Source of the DNA: Bacillota bacterium
Lineage (GTDB): Bacteria > Bacillota > Clostridia > Peptostreptococcales > Acidaminobacteraceae
DNA: 43,956 nucleotides
NCBI GenBank assembly: GCA_024636005.1
Contig: JAGXHV010000034.1
Location: 1 to 43,956 of the forward strand
Reading direction: 5' to 3'
Shown here: positions 5,812 through 14,733 of the stretch, piece after piece
How the letters are laid out: each line of letters begins with the position of its first letter
How positions within the stretch are numbered: the stretch's first letter is position 1
The notes under the pieces: model-generated
Database searches by the model: none
Told to the model about the DNA's origin: nothing
What the model saw: the letters and a program-made list of their open reading frames with translations, nothing else
Made by a program: the position numbers and the translations under genes

Positions 5812-8559
5812 ATGAAAAAAAAGATAAGTATGTTGTTGCTGCTGATCCTTTTGGTGACATCAGTTCCGATTCATAGCTTTGCTGCTGACCAGACCGAGAT
5901 GATCATTCACTACCACCGTTTCGATGGTAATTATGAGGGCTGGAACGTGTGGATCTGGCCAAGCGGGCAAAATGGGGCTGCCTATGAATTCAGTGATGAA
6001 GATGAGTTCGGCAAAGTGGCTAGAGTGAAGATAGAGGATATAGCCGATATCGAGGAAATAGGATTCATAGTCAGAAAAGGGGAATGGGAAGCAAAGGATG
6101 TTGATTCAGATCGATTTGTTCCTACAAGCCGGATCGATGAGGAAGGCAATCTCGAATTTTATTTAATTCAAGGAAGTGAGACCATCTATTTTGACGAAAA
6201 TGAAATCGATCTCTCACCAAAATTTCTCGCAGCGTCTTTCATAGATGAAAAGACACTTAAACTAACGAGCTCCAAACCGATAGAAATCGCTCAGATGAGA
6301 AGCGAATTTACCATTTCAGATCAGGAGGGTAACGCCATTGAGCCTGCGGCCATAAGCGCCGGAGGGGGAGCTATGGCTCAGAATTTTGTGGTGCTGCTAA
6401 AGGAAGCTGTAATCATAGGGAACAAATATCAAACCGTATTTCAAGACTATGTGCCGGTGGGAATCGATCTGGCAGGGCTCTATGATTCGGAAGCTTTTGA
6501 AAGTGAGTTTGGATACGATGGGAAGCTTGGAGCGATTTATTCAGAAGAGTCCACTGAATTCAAAGTTTGGTCGCCAGTGGCAGATGAAATCACACTGAAT
6601 CTATACGAATCGGGTGCGGGAGAAACATTGCTCGAGAGCATTCCGATGATTAAAGGTGGCAAAGGCGTATGGAGTTCCATCAAGGAAGGCGATCTTCACG
6701 GTGTATACTATACTTATTCAGTGTCCACAGATGGCACCACAAAGGAGACTTATGATCCTTATGCAGTGGGTGCAGGTGTGAACGGTGACCGTTCCATGGT
6801 TGTGGATTTTGATAGAACAGCTCCGAGTGGATGGCTTGATGACAAAGGTCCTGTGTATAAAAAGATGAATGATATGATAGTCTATGAAATGCATATCAGG
6901 GATTTGTCAATTCATCCTTCGTCGGGAATAGAAAATGCTGGAAAATATTTGGGTGTGGTTGAAAAGGATACTCAGACGAAAGATGGTGTTCCAACCGGTC
7001 TTTCACATCTGAAAGAACTTGGTGTCACTCATGTCCAGATACTCCCTATGTATGATTTCAACAGTATCGATGAAAGTAGTCTTGAAGACAATGTCTTTAA
7101 TTGGGGATACGATCCTAAAAACTATAACGTCCCAGAAGGATCCTATTCCAGTGATCCTTTTAATGGTGAGGTCAGAATCATAGAGATAAAACAGATGATC
7201 AAGGGTCTTCATGATGAGAATATTGGGGTGATCATGGATGTGGTGTACAATCACACCGCACTCAGTGGCGATTCCAATTTGACGCTGATCATGCCAGATT
7301 ATTATTATCGAATGGATAATGGTGCGTATTCCAATGCTTCAGGTACAGGCAACGAGACCGCATCAGAACGCATCATGGTGAGAAAGCTCATTTTGGATTC
7401 GCTGAAACACTGGGTGATGGAGTATCACGTGGACGGATTCAGATTTGACCTTATGGGTGTCCATGACATTGAAACCATGAAATGGATCGAATCTGAACTC
7501 CGAGCTATTAATCCTGATATCATATTATACGGTGAAGGATGGACCGGAGGCGCGTCGACATTACCGGACAGTAAGAGACTCATAAAAGCAAATATGCAGG
7601 CTGTGGATCGTATCGGTGCGTTTGCAGATGAAATGCGTGACGGTATCAAAGGACATGTGTTCAATGCCGAAGAGGCTGGATTTGCAGGCGGTGCGGAAGG
7701 TTTTGAAGAAAGTGTGAAATTCGGAATTGTAGGCGCGGTCTTTCATCCTCAGATCAATTATGACCTGGTGAATTATTCGGAAAAACCGTGGGCGTCACAT
7801 CCATCACAGTCGGTGAATTATGTTTCAGCGCATGATAACCTCACGCTCTGGGACAAATTTCTGGTTACAAATCCTGAGGCGACTGATGCTGAACGTACTC
7901 AGATGCAAAAACTGAGCAATACAATTGTCATGACCTCACAAGGCATGCCTTTCCTTCATGCGGGAGTGGATTTTCTGAGAACCAAGTCTGGAGACCATAA
8001 CAGTTACAAATCTCCAGATGCCATCAACCAACTTGATTGGAACAGAAAAGCTGAGTATCAAGAAGTTTTTGAGTATTACAAAGGACTCATCTCACTCCGA
8101 AAATCATATCCAGCTATGAGACTTGAGACTCAGCAGCAAGTTGAGCAGTGGATCACTTTCTTCGATGATACCGAGGAATCTCTGATAGAGATTGAAGACC
8201 AAATGATCGCATATATGATCCACAAAGATGCTGATCTGGATAAAGACGAAACGTTGCTACTTCTTTTTAACGGTGGTGACAGTGATCTTGGTGTGAATTT
8301 GCCGGGAGCGGATTACAAAACACTATTGAATCGTGATCAGGTCACTATTGGTGGTGGGGTGAAACTCAAAGGTGGCATTACAATAGTGCCCGCACAGTCT
8401 GCTTTGATCCTATCGACAGCGGATGTGTTGATTAAAGGTGAGACACTCGAACTCTCCCAAAACGACGGACCAGACAATTCAATTTTCATATATGCGGGAA
8501 TATTGGCTGTGGTCGCCGTAGGAGGCATCATCATCGCAAGAAAAAAACACGTCTCATAA
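5812..8559 (+). CDS. pulA: Type I pullulanase, secreted and membrane-anchored
   Basis: This enzyme hydrolyses alpha-1,6 branches of pullulan, starch or glycogen outside the cell. The 915 residues comprise a signal peptide (1-25), a CBM41-like starch-binding domain (about 28-130, with HYHRFDGNYEGWNVWIW), a linking region, a CBM48-like domain (about 240-335) and a GH13 catalytic domain. The pullulanase signature FNWGYDPKNYNVPEGSYS starts at 430. Catalytic residues are Asp546 (GFRFDL), Glu575 (YGEGW) and the His674/Asp675 pair (SAHDNLT). The C-terminus is a transmembrane anchor followed by RKKHVS. It has the layout of a sortase tail but no LPxTG is present, so it is anchored by the helix. It is a single-gene unit with its own promoter, LacI-type operator and terminator. 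Confidence 0.95.
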   Translation: MKKKISMLLLLILLVTSVPIHSFAADQTEMIIHYHRFDGNYEGWNVWIWPSGQNGAAYEFSDEDEFGKVARVKIEDIADIEEIGFIVRKGEWEAKDVDSDRFVPTSRIDEEGNLEFYLIQGSETIYFDENEIDLSPKFLAASFIDEKTLKLTSSKPIEIAQMRSEFTISDQEGNAIEPAAISAGGGAMAQNFVVLLKEAVIIGNKYQTVFQDYVPVGIDLAGLYDSEAFESEFGYDGKLGAIYSEESTEFKVWSPVADEITLNLYESGAGETLLESIPMIKGGKGVWSSIKEGDLHGVYYTYSVSTDGTTKETYDPYAVGAGVNGDRSMVVDFDRTAPSGWLDDKGPVYKKMNDMIVYEMHIRDLSIHPSSGIENAGKYLGVVEKDTQTKDGVPTGLSHLKELGVTHVQILPMYDFNSIDESSLEDNVFNWGYDPKNYNVPEGSYSSDPFNGEVRIIEIKQMIKGLHDENIGVIMDVVYNHTALSGDSNLTLIMPDYYYRMDNGAYSNASGTGNETASERIMVRKLILDSLKHWVMEYHVDGFRFDLMGVHDIETMKWIESELRAINPDIILYGEGWTGGASTLPDSKRLIKANMQAVDRIGAFADEMRDGIKGHVFNAEEAGFAGGAEGFEESVKFGIVGAVFHPQINYDLVNYSEKPWASHPSQSVNYVSAHDNLTLWDKFLVTNPEATDAERTQMQKLSNTIVMTSQGMPFLHAGVDFLRTKSGDHNSYKSPDAINQLDWNRKAEYQEVFEYYKGLISLRKSYPAMRLETQQQVEQWITFFDDTEESLIEIEDQMIAYMIHKDADLDKDETLLLLFNGGDSDLGVNLPGADYKTLLNRDQVTIGGGVKLKGGITIVPAQSALILSTADVLIKGETLELSQNDGPDNSIFIYAGILAVVAVGGIIIARKKHVS

Positions 8560-8572
8560 ACGTGTTTTTTGT
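8542..8572. terminator. Bidirectional intrinsic terminator overlapping the pullulanase stop codon
   Basis: AAAAAACACGT (8542-8552) pairs with ACGTGTTTTTT (8560-8570). The TAA stop of pulA lies in the loop. It also serves the convergent gene ending at 8582. Confidence 0.85.
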
Positions 8573-8581
8573 TTGGTCAAA

Positions 8582-9421
8582 TTAGCTGAAAAAGCCCTCT
8601 CCGAGCACTTCCCTGACATTTGATGTCATAACGAAGGCATTTTGATCAATGGACTTGATGTAATTTTTAAGGCGGACAAATTCTTTTTTGTTCATGACAG
8701 AATTGACAATTTCCTTATTGGCTTGAGTATAAGCCCCTTTGGCCAGATAAATGGTTGCACCCCGATCAAGCTGTTCAACGATGAACTTTTGAATGACGAT
8801 AGACTCTGTCGATATGATTGAAACAGAAATTTTAAGGTTGAAACCTTCGATGACATTGTCGACGATGAGACCGTTGAATATGATGCCGAGGAATGCGTAA
8901 ATTGCCAGTTCGATACCGAAGCTGAATGCCGCGAGCGAAACCACAACAAAATCGGCGATCAATAGAGATTTTCCGATTTCGATGCTGAAAAACTTATTGA
9001 GTACCTTTGCGATTATATCGGTTCCACCAGTTGAGGCGTTTTGATTGAATACGATTCCAAGACCGATGCCCGATATCAGTATGCCCACAATCAGGTTGAC
9101 CAGCAGATCATCTACGAGAGGGCCTTCAAGTACGACAAAGGTATCAATGATGTAGATGATTCCTGTAAGTAGAAAACTCGCATAGATGGTCTTTGCTCCA
9201 AATGCTTTTCCAATGGCCAGAAATCCGACAATGAAAAGTATTATGTTCAGCACCAGCAGTGCGTTTCCAATGGAGATTTCAGGTAGGACTTTGTTGATGA
9301 CCATTGCTAGTCCTGTAATGCCTCCTGTAGCCAAATCCGCTGGAATTAGGAAAAAGCTGATTCCAAATGCGACAAATAGAGAGCCGATTGTGATCCAGAT
9401 ATAAGATTTGATGCTTTGCAT
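8582..9421 (-). CDS. YitT family membrane protein (DUF161 plus DUF2179)
   Basis: The product is 279 aa, the usual length for YitT proteins. Five to six N-terminal transmembrane segments include the family motif FFLIPADLATGGITGLAMVI near residues 20-40 and NQNASTGGTDIIAKVLNK in the middle. A C-terminal soluble DUF2179 domain follows (from RGATIYLAKGAYTQ). I chose the ATG at 9421, which has AAAGGGAGG nine bases upstream, over in-frame upstream starts. The family is widespread in Bacillota and its transport substrate is not settled. It has its own promoter, and its neighbour UbiA is divergent. Confidence 0.88.
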   Translation of the reverse strand: MQSIKSYIWITIGSLFVAFGISFFLIPADLATGGITGLAMVINKVLPEISIGNALLVLNIILFIVGFLAIGKAFGAKTIYASFLLTGIIYIIDTFVVLEGPLVDDLLVNLIVGILISGIGLGIVFNQNASTGGTDIIAKVLNKFFSIEIGKSLLIADFVVVSLAAFSFGIELAIYAFLGIIFNGLIVDNVIEGFNLKISVSIISTESIVIQKFIVEQLDRGATIYLAKGAYTQANKEIVNSVMNKKEFVRLKNYIKSIDQNAFVMTSNVREVLGEGFFS

Positions 9422-9454
9422 GATTTGAACCTCCCTTTTAATTGCCATTAATTC

Positions 9455-9483
9455 ATTATAAGATGATAAAAATGTGGCGTCAA
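9455..9483 (-). promoter_or_regulatory. Promoter of the YitT-family gene
   Basis: On the minus strand TTGACG (9478-9483), a 17-base spacer and TATAAT (9455-9460), 33 bases upstream of the chosen start codon. Confidence 0.78.
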
Positions 9484-9529
9484 TGGGTGAAAAGGTGTAT
9501 ATTATTACATGAAAAAGGAGGGCATTCAC

Positions 9530-10480
9530 ATGCATCAAATCAAAGCTTTTTTTAAATTCGTAGAAATCCAGACAAAAGTGGCAAGTTTCTTTCCATTTTT
9601 GATTGGGACACTATTTGCGGTATACATGGATCTAGCGATCGACATTCCAAACCTGCTGCTCATGTTCTTTTCACTGCTGATGATCGATCTTTCGACTACT
9701 GGACTCAATCACTACATGGACTTCAGACGTGCAGTGCTCAGAAGTGGCTACCATTATCAGGAACACAATCCACTTGGAAAAGGTGATTTTAGTGAGAAAG
9801 CTGCTAAAACATCCTTATTGGTCATGTTGTCTCTCGGCGCGATTTTTGGAATCGTCTTGGTGCTCCGCACTGATTTATGGGTGCTGTTGCTTGGATCGAT
9901 GGCTTTTTTCATTGGAGTCGTTTATTCATTTGGACCGGTTCCGATTTCTAGAACCATTTTAGGTGAACTCATGAGTGGAGTGTTCATGGGTGGACTTATT
10001 CCTCTATTGTCATTTTATATCCATGCGTATACAGCCAGGCCACTGGAATTATCATATCAGAGTGGCACTTTAAGTCTTTTTGTCGATATCGAGCTATTAT
10101 TGCCTTTATTTATACTCAGCCTGCCGCTTATTGCACTCATTTCAGGCATCATGCTGGCCAACAACATCTGTGACAGAGAAGAGGATTTCATCAACAAGAG
10201 GTATACTTTACCAGTCACAATGGGGCTTGAAAAGAGTTTGACGCTCTATAAGATCCTGGTCGGCCTGTCATATCTGTCTATTGCCTTTGGGATAGGATTT
10301 GACACTTTACCGATCGCATGTGCAATTGTCTTTGTGACCATGCCCGCCGTGACCAAGCAGACCGTAGCATTTACAAGTCGACCTGTCAAAGCGGAAACAT
10401 TCATCAATGCAGTCAAAAATTTTGTTTTTGTAGCCGGAAGCATTGCCTTGGGATTGCTGGTGGCAATTATTACAAAATAA
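9530..10480 (+). CDS. UbiA family prenyltransferase, MenA-like
   Basis: This 316-aa integral membrane enzyme has eight or nine hydrophobic helices. UbiA enzymes attach a polyprenyl chain to an aromatic acceptor; the closest textbook match is the dihydroxynaphthoate prenyltransferase of menaquinone synthesis. The two Mg-diphosphate sites are N60-xxx-D64 in GLNHYMDFRR and D215REED219 in NNICDREEDFINKR. The third acid of the first motif is replaced (DFRRA). The start is the ATG at 9530, with AAGGAGG eight bases upstream; the ATG at 9509 precedes that site. No other quinone genes are nearby, so the acceptor is uncertain. The chemoreceptor downstream looks separately expressed. Confidence 0.82.
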   Translation: MHQIKAFFKFVEIQTKVASFFPFLIGTLFAVYMDLAIDIPNLLLMFFSLLMIDLSTTGLNHYMDFRRAVLRSGYHYQEHNPLGKGDFSEKAAKTSLLVMLSLGAIFGIVLVLRTDLWVLLLGSMAFFIGVVYSFGPVPISRTILGELMSGVFMGGLIPLLSFYIHAYTARPLELSYQSGTLSLFVDIELLLPLFILSLPLIALISGIMLANNICDREEDFINKRYTLPVTMGLEKSLTLYKILVGLSYLSIAFGIGFDTLPIACAIVFVTMPAVTKQTVAFTSRPVKAETFINAVKNFVFVAGSIALGLLVAIITK

Positions 10481-10578
10481 AAATTGTCTTTAAAAAATGT
10501 TTATCTTCCGGTATGATAGTTGTTGGTGTTAAAAACAGATTCAGGGTATCAATTCATTAAAATGGGGAGGCGAGGGAC

Positions 10579-12585
10579 ATGCAAGAAATGAAAGTGAAGC
10601 GCAGTATCCGTAGAACGGTTCTGATAATTTTTGTTATAGTAATGGTGATTTCTCAATTGATAGTTGGAATAGGCACTTATGTGCGAGTTTCAAATGTGAT
10701 GACCGAGAGTCGAATCACAAGCGCAGAGGATCTCAGTGATCAGATTGCTATTTCAGTAACCAATTATTTGGCAGGTTTTGAAGGCATCATCAGATCGATT
10801 GCCGACCAAGCTGTCGTGATGGACATTATGACATCACCACAGGTGGAAGCAGAGCTTCTTGAGGTGCTGGACAGTTATGCGGTAAACAATCCTGGAATCG
10901 CGTTTATTTATATGGGAACTGAAGATGGACGTATGATTATGAAACCGGATGATGAACTGCCATCTGATTACGATCCTAGAACCAGAGATTGGTATTTGCT
11001 CGCAAAGGAAGCGGGAGAATTCGTCTGGACGGATCCATACTTTGACGATACGATTGGCGCAATGCTTGTCAGTGCTGTCCAACCAATATATTCCGATTCA
11101 GGTCGATTTGTAGGTGTCATATCAGTAGACCTTACTCTGACAACACTCAACGATCAGACAAAAGATATTCGAATTGGTGAGAAAGGGTATCCAATCATTT
11201 TGGATTCCAACAATATCATCATGGCACACGCCGATTCCGCGAAACTCGGAACTGAGCTTGTGACTCAGGAAATTAAGGACACTATCGCAGATACAACGAA
11301 AAAAGGTGTTGAATACGAGTATGTTGAGGAAGGCAAAACCAAGAAGAAATATGCCGCTGTCTCAAGACTTGACGAACTGGGTTGGTCTGTGGTATCCACA
11401 CTTTATTATGATGAGATTCAAGGGGATCTGAACGGTCTCATACTCATTTTGGTGTTGGCATCGCTGCTTGCCCTTGTAGTCGCATTTGTTCTCGTCATGG
11501 TATTCACTAAAAAATTCAATGACAATATTAAACGTTTGCTCGAGTCGATGAAAAGAGCGAGAACCGGCGATTTGAGTGCCGTATCTGCAATTGTCTCAAG
11601 TGATGAAATCGGTGTTCTCAGTAGATATTTTGATGAAACATTACTTGATCTAGGAAAATTGGTCCAGAACATACAGGAAGTTTCCTCACAGCTTACCATG
11701 GCTTCACAGAGCCTGGCTGCGACCAGTGAGGAGGTCAGTGCCTCTGCAGATGAAGTGGCGAAGACAGTTGAGGATATCGCCAAAGGTGCGCAAGATCAAG
11801 CTCAGGATGCTGAAAACAGTACAGTAATCGCTAGAGCATTATCGGAGAAATTTATTAAACTCAATGCTGTGACAGAAGAAATGCTCGGTTCATCGAAAAA
11901 TACAGGAGAGGCTTATTCCTCTGGTCTTAAATCCGTAAATGATTTGAGTGACAAGAACAGAGAATCGATTTCTGCAAATGAGGAAATTGAAAAAGTGATT
12001 GTCCAACTCAATGACAGGACAATTGAAATAGGAACGATTTTAGATTCCATTTCCGCCATATCTGTTCAAACCAATTTGCTTGCGCTTAATGCTTCCATCG
12101 AGGCGGCCAGAGCTGGAGAGCACGGTCGTGGATTCGCTGTTGTAGCCGATGAAATCAGAAAGCTTGCTGAACAGTCTTCAAATGCTGCAGAGCAAGTCAA
12201 GGAAATCGTCCAAGGCATCCAAACAGATGGCGCGAAATCTGTTTCAAGCATGAGCACGCTCAAGGCGATCTCACAAAATCAAAATATTGCGGTCACTAGC
12301 GTGATCCATGCGTTTGAGACCATCAAGAAAGCTTATGAGCAAATCGCTACTAACATCAATGCCATTGGAAAATCAGTCGGCGAGGTCAATGATGACAAAG
12401 AACGTATCGTCAGCAGCATTGAAAACATTTCTGCAGTGTCAGAAGAAACAGCTGCCGCTTCAGAGGAAGTGACGGCATCTATGGATCAACAGACAATCGC
12501 TGTAGATGAAGTCGCAAGATCCGCTCAAAGCTTGAATCAAATATCAGTACATTTGAGCAATGAAATCAGCAAATTCAAAATATAG
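10579..12585 (+). CDS. Methyl-accepting chemotaxis protein with extracellular dCache-type sensor
   Basis: This is a transmembrane chemoreceptor of 668 aa. It has a first transmembrane helix at about 13-33, a periplasm-facing sensor with dCache features ([23 protein letters not shown] and the later [11 protein letters not shown]) to about 275, a second helix near 283-307, a HAMP segment, and a long methyl-accepting coiled coil. The hairpin tip has the conserved run [20 protein letters not shown] (about 499-518). The dCache ligand is often an amino acid or organic acid but cannot be read here. GGGGAGG lies nine bases before the ATG. No che genes are nearby, which is common for scattered receptors. 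Confidence 0.93.
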   Translation: MQEMKVKRSIRRTVLIIFVIVMVISQLIVGIGTYVRVSNVMTESRITSAEDLSDQIAISVTNYLAGFEGIIRSIADQAVVMDIMTSPQVEAELLEVLDSYAVNNPGIAFIYMGTEDGRMIMKPDDELPSDYDPRTRDWYLLAKEAGEFVWTDPYFDDTIGAMLVSAVQPIYSDSGRFVGVISVDLTLTTLNDQTKDIRIGEKGYPIILDSNNIIMAHADSAKLGTELVTQEIKDTIADTTKKGVEYEYVEEGKTKKKYAAVSRLDELGWSVVSTLYYDEIQGDLNGLILILVLASLLALVVAFVLVMVFTKKFNDNIKRLLESMKRARTGDLSAVSAIVSSDEIGVLSRYFDETLLDLGKLVQNIQEVSSQLTMASQSLAATSEEVSASADEVAKTVEDIAKGAQDQAQDAENSTVIARALSEKFIKLNAVTEEMLGSSKNTGEAYSSGLKSVNDLSDKNRESISANEEIEKVIVQLNDRTIEIGTILDSISAISVQTNLLALNASIEAARAGEHGRGFAVVADEIRKLAEQSSNAAEQVKEIVQGIQTDGAKSVSSMSTLKAISQNQNIAVTSVIHAFETIKKAYEQIATNINAIGKSVGEVNDDKERIVSSIENISAVSEETAAASEEVTASMDQQTIAVDEVARSAQSLNQISVHLSNEISKFKI

Positions 12586-12614
12586 TTGCATTTTAGAGGG
12601 AATTTCCCTATAAT
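12586..12614 (+). promoter_or_regulatory. Promoter of the cobalamin riboswitch operon, with a palindromic spacer
   Basis: TTGCAT (12586-12591), a 17-base spacer and TATAAT (12609-12614) begin on the base after the chemoreceptor stop. The spacer and first -10 base contain the 13-base palindrome AGGGAATTTCCCT (12597-12609), which may be an operator. Confidence 0.72.
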
Positions 12615-12639
12615 GTACATGAACCAAACAAATGAATAT

Positions 12640-12800
12640 ATAGTTTTAATAGGTGTCGAAAGACTTAATAGGGAATCGAGTAATCGAGCTGTCCCAGCAA
12701 CCGTATAGCCGACGAAATTCACATACCACTGCAATAGCGGGAAGGGTGAATGGAGGAAGAAGCTTAGCCGGTAGACCTGCCTGTAAAATTCACTATCGTC
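12640..12800 (+). ncRNA. Cobalamin (B12) riboswitch
   Basis: This is an adenosylcobalamin-type aptamer. Conserved pieces appear in order: AATAGG near the 5' end, AATAGGGAATC, GTCCCAGCAACCGTA, CCACTGCAATAGCGGGAAGG, and the B12 box AGCCGGTAGACCTGCCT (12766-12782). A downstream segment (CTCCTGGGGGTGAG) probably contributes the expression platform, followed by a terminator at 12836-12872. When B12 is plentiful the terminator should form and shut off the two uptake genes downstream. The aptamer edges are approximate. A spurious open frame spans this element. Confidence 0.9.
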
Positions 12801-12835
12801 TCCTGGGGGTGAGATGGAAATGGATCAATACACTT

Positions 12836-12872
12836 GACTCATTTTCCGATTGCCGGAGAATGAGTCTTTTTA
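12836..12872 (+). terminator. Riboswitch expression-platform terminator
   Basis: GACTCATTTTCCG (12836-12848) pairs with CGGAGAATGAGTC (12854-12866), one G-U pair, followed by TTTTTATTT. It lies 33 bases before the first regulated gene, as expected for transcription attenuation. Confidence 0.88.
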
Positions 12873-12904
12873 TTTGCAAAAAAAAACGATCAAAGGAGTA
12901 ACTC

Positions 12905-13303
12905 ATGAACAAAAAAGTTATGTGGATTATCATTGTAGTATTGGTGGCACTTGTGTCATTATTCATGTACAATCAGTACTTGGCACCACAAGCGACAGAA
13001 GGTGAAAAGGCTGTAACTGTCGAAGTGATTGCTGAATCTCAGGGTATCGAGAAAATTTATGACCTCAACACGGACGCAGAATATCTTTATGATCTATTGA
13101 TGGAAATCAAAGACGATGTCAAGCCTGAGTTTGAGGAAGCAAGTTTTGGAATTTACCTCACTGGGCTTGAAGGTTACACAGCTGATGAAGCAAAAAATGA
13201 GTTTTATGCCATCAAAGTCAATGGAGTGGATGCTGTAGTGGGTGTCAAGGAATTGCCGGTAGTCGATGGTGAAGTGTATCGATTTGAACTGAGTAACTGG
13301 TAA
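12905..13303 (+). CDS. DUF4430 domain surface protein, probable cobalamin-binding
   Basis: The product is 132 aa with an N-terminal membrane anchor (about 4-23) and one extracellular DUF4430 domain, the beta-grasp-like fold related to the C-terminal part of transcobalamin. Typical features are AEYLYDLLMEIKDD, the FGIYLTGLEGYTADE loop and the FYAIKVNGVDA strand. It is first behind the B12 riboswitch, and its TAA overlaps the next gene's ATG (TAATG), so it is coupled to an ECF S-component. The context makes capture of cobalamin at the cell surface the best reading. AAAGGAG sits five bases upstream of the start. Confidence 0.87.
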   Translation: MNKKVMWIIIVVLVALVSLFMYNQYLAPQATEGEKAVTVEVIAESQGIEKIYDLNTDAEYLYDLLMEIKDDVKPEFEEASFGIYLTGLEGYTADEAKNEFYAIKVNGVDAVVGVKELPVVDGEVYRFELSNW

Positions 13304-13794
13304 TGAAGGCCAGTGACATCACCTTGATCGCCATACTCTCGGCGTCACTTACCGCTGGAAAATTGGTACTGAGCGTTGTGCCAAATGTGGAAGTAGTGAC
13401 ATTTCTGTTGATCGTCTACACGGTTATGTTTGGAATCAAACGGGCGATGTTTGCGACATTCGTGTTTGTGACCACAGAAGTGCTGATGTATGGATTTGGT
13501 ACGTGGATCATGGGGTACTATGTCATTTGGCCAATGTTGATCTTACTGACGCATTTGATTTCAAAACATACAAAATCAGAATATGGGTTCGCCATACTGG
13601 CGTCGATCTACGGTTTTTCATTCGGGCTATTCTTTGCTTTGTTTGAATCGATTTTCTACGGCATCAGTTACGCGATTCCGTACTGGATCAGTGGATTGCC
13701 GTTCGATATAGTACATGGGGTTTCAAATTTCATAATTGTGCTTGTTTTGTTTAATCCGATCACTAATACAATTGAACATTTAAAAAAAGAATGA
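13303..13794 (+). CDS. ECF transporter S component, probable cobalamin-specific (CbrT-like)
   Basis: This 163-aa integral membrane protein has five to six helices and the ECF S-component layout: N-terminal TLIAILSASLTAGKLVLSVVPNVEVVTFL, where the small-residue helix docks onto EcfT. It is the specificity subunit that would hand vitamin B12 to a shared EcfA/A'/T energy module encoded elsewhere. Riboswitch control and coupling to a DUF4430 protein support B12 over the other vitamins carried by this family. Its TGA lies at the start of a strong terminator stem. Confidence 0.86.
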   Translation: MKASDITLIAILSASLTAGKLVLSVVPNVEVVTFLLIVYTVMFGIKRAMFATFVFVTTEVLMYGFGTWIMGYYVIWPMLILLTHLISKHTKSEYGFAILASIYGFSFGLFFALFESIFYGISYAIPYWISGLPFDIVHGVSNFIIVLVLFNPITNTIEHLKKE

Positions 13795-13824
13795 ATGGCG
13801 ACCTGTCGCCATTCATTTTTTTTT
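13789..13824 (+). terminator. Intrinsic terminator of the B12 uptake operon
   Basis: AATGAATGGCGA pairs perfectly with TCGCCATTCATT around CCTG, followed by at least eight T. The stop codon of the S-component gene lies in the left arm. Confidence 0.92.
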
Positions 13825-13868
13825 GCTATAGTGATATTAAGAAAAATAGTTTGGAGGCACGATTAACA

Positions 13869-14651
13869 ATGGGCATAAAATACGCACTTTTAGACATCGC
13901 ATGCATGTTCATAGCATATGCCGCACTTGGATGGGTCTGGGAAACCACATATGTCTCCTTCAAATTGGGACGGTACACCAACAGGGGATTTCTACGGGCT
14001 CCAATCATACCAATTTATGGATTCGCAGCAACCACCATCATGTTGATGATGAGCCTGGTGGAATCTTTATTACCGACAGACCCCTTTTTATTCTTGGTCA
14101 TGTCGGTTGCATATATCGCGATAGTGGCTTCCGTTTGGGAATATACCACGTCATTTGTGATGGAGTGGGCCTTCAAAGCGAGATGGTGGGACTATTCAAA
14201 AAGGGCATTCAATCTTCATGGACGTATCGCTCTCGGGGTCTCAGCATTTTGGGGGCTTGGAGGTTTTGCACTTTGGTACTTCGTGAACACAGAATTGTTA
14301 GGTGCTTTCAGGGCTGTACCGAATGTAATATTAAGAACGATTGTATCGATTTTCTATTTTGGAATACTCATTGACGCGACATTTACACTCAAAGAGCTTA
14401 TCAATCTTCGTGCTGTCGTCATAAAAATGCAAGCATCCATAGGTGAAGTCATCGATGAGATTGGTGATCGAATTGAAGAATTTGAAGAGAATATCGATGG
14501 TTGGATGGATGAAATCGAAGAACGTGTGGCACTTGGCAGAATTATTGAAAAAGGTAAAAAGTATGCCCGTTTCTATCGCAATTATCCTAACGCAACGACG
14601 AGAAAATTACCACTGGTTTTGAACATATTGAGAGAGAAAATAAAACGATGA
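13869..14651 (+). CDS. CmpB-like putative ABC transporter permease (PF06541-type membrane protein)
   Basis: The product is 260 aa. I chose the ATG at 13869, with TTGGAGG upstream; an open frame extending back to 13791 runs through the terminator hairpin. Six or so helices carry family features: GWVWETTYVSFKLGRYTNRG near the N-terminus, GFLRAPIIPIYGF, and FMEWAFKARWWDYS-like wording (FVMEWAFKARWWDYSKRAFN). A C-terminal acidic coiled-coil tail follows (GEVIDEIGDRIEEFEENIDG). The family is annotated as a type IV ABC permease, but its function is poorly established. No ATPase is adjacent. It may share a transcript with the sensor gene downstream. Confidence 0.8.
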   Translation: MGIKYALLDIACMFIAYAALGWVWETTYVSFKLGRYTNRGFLRAPIIPIYGFAATTIMLMMSLVESLLPTDPFLFLVMSVAYIAIVASVWEYTTSFVMEWAFKARWWDYSKRAFNLHGRIALGVSAFWGLGGFALWYFVNTELLGAFRAVPNVILRTIVSIFYFGILIDATFTLKELINLRAVVIKMQASIGEVIDEIGDRIEEFEENIDGWMDEIEERVALGRIIEKGKKYARFYRNYPNATTRKLPLVLNILREKIKR

Positions 14652-14733
14652 AGCATTGATTTAACCAATGCCTGTTAAGTGGCTTCAAAAAAGGGTAAAA
14701 ACACATAGAACTATACTCTTTTGAGGTGTGCTT

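Noticed and set aside
8440-8559. Sortase (LPxTG) anchoring of the pullulanase
   Set aside because: The tail has a hydrophobic helix and basic end, but no LPxTG-like pentapeptide precedes it.
12653-12901. Open frame of 82 codons before the B12 uptake genes
   Set aside because: It lies entirely inside the cobalamin riboswitch and its terminator; the sequence is constrained as RNA and no ribosome binding site is seen.
13901-14374. 157-codon plus-strand frame inside the CmpB-like gene
   Set aside because: It is an alternate frame of the real membrane protein gene, has Cys/His/Trp-rich unlikely composition and lacks a ribosome binding site.
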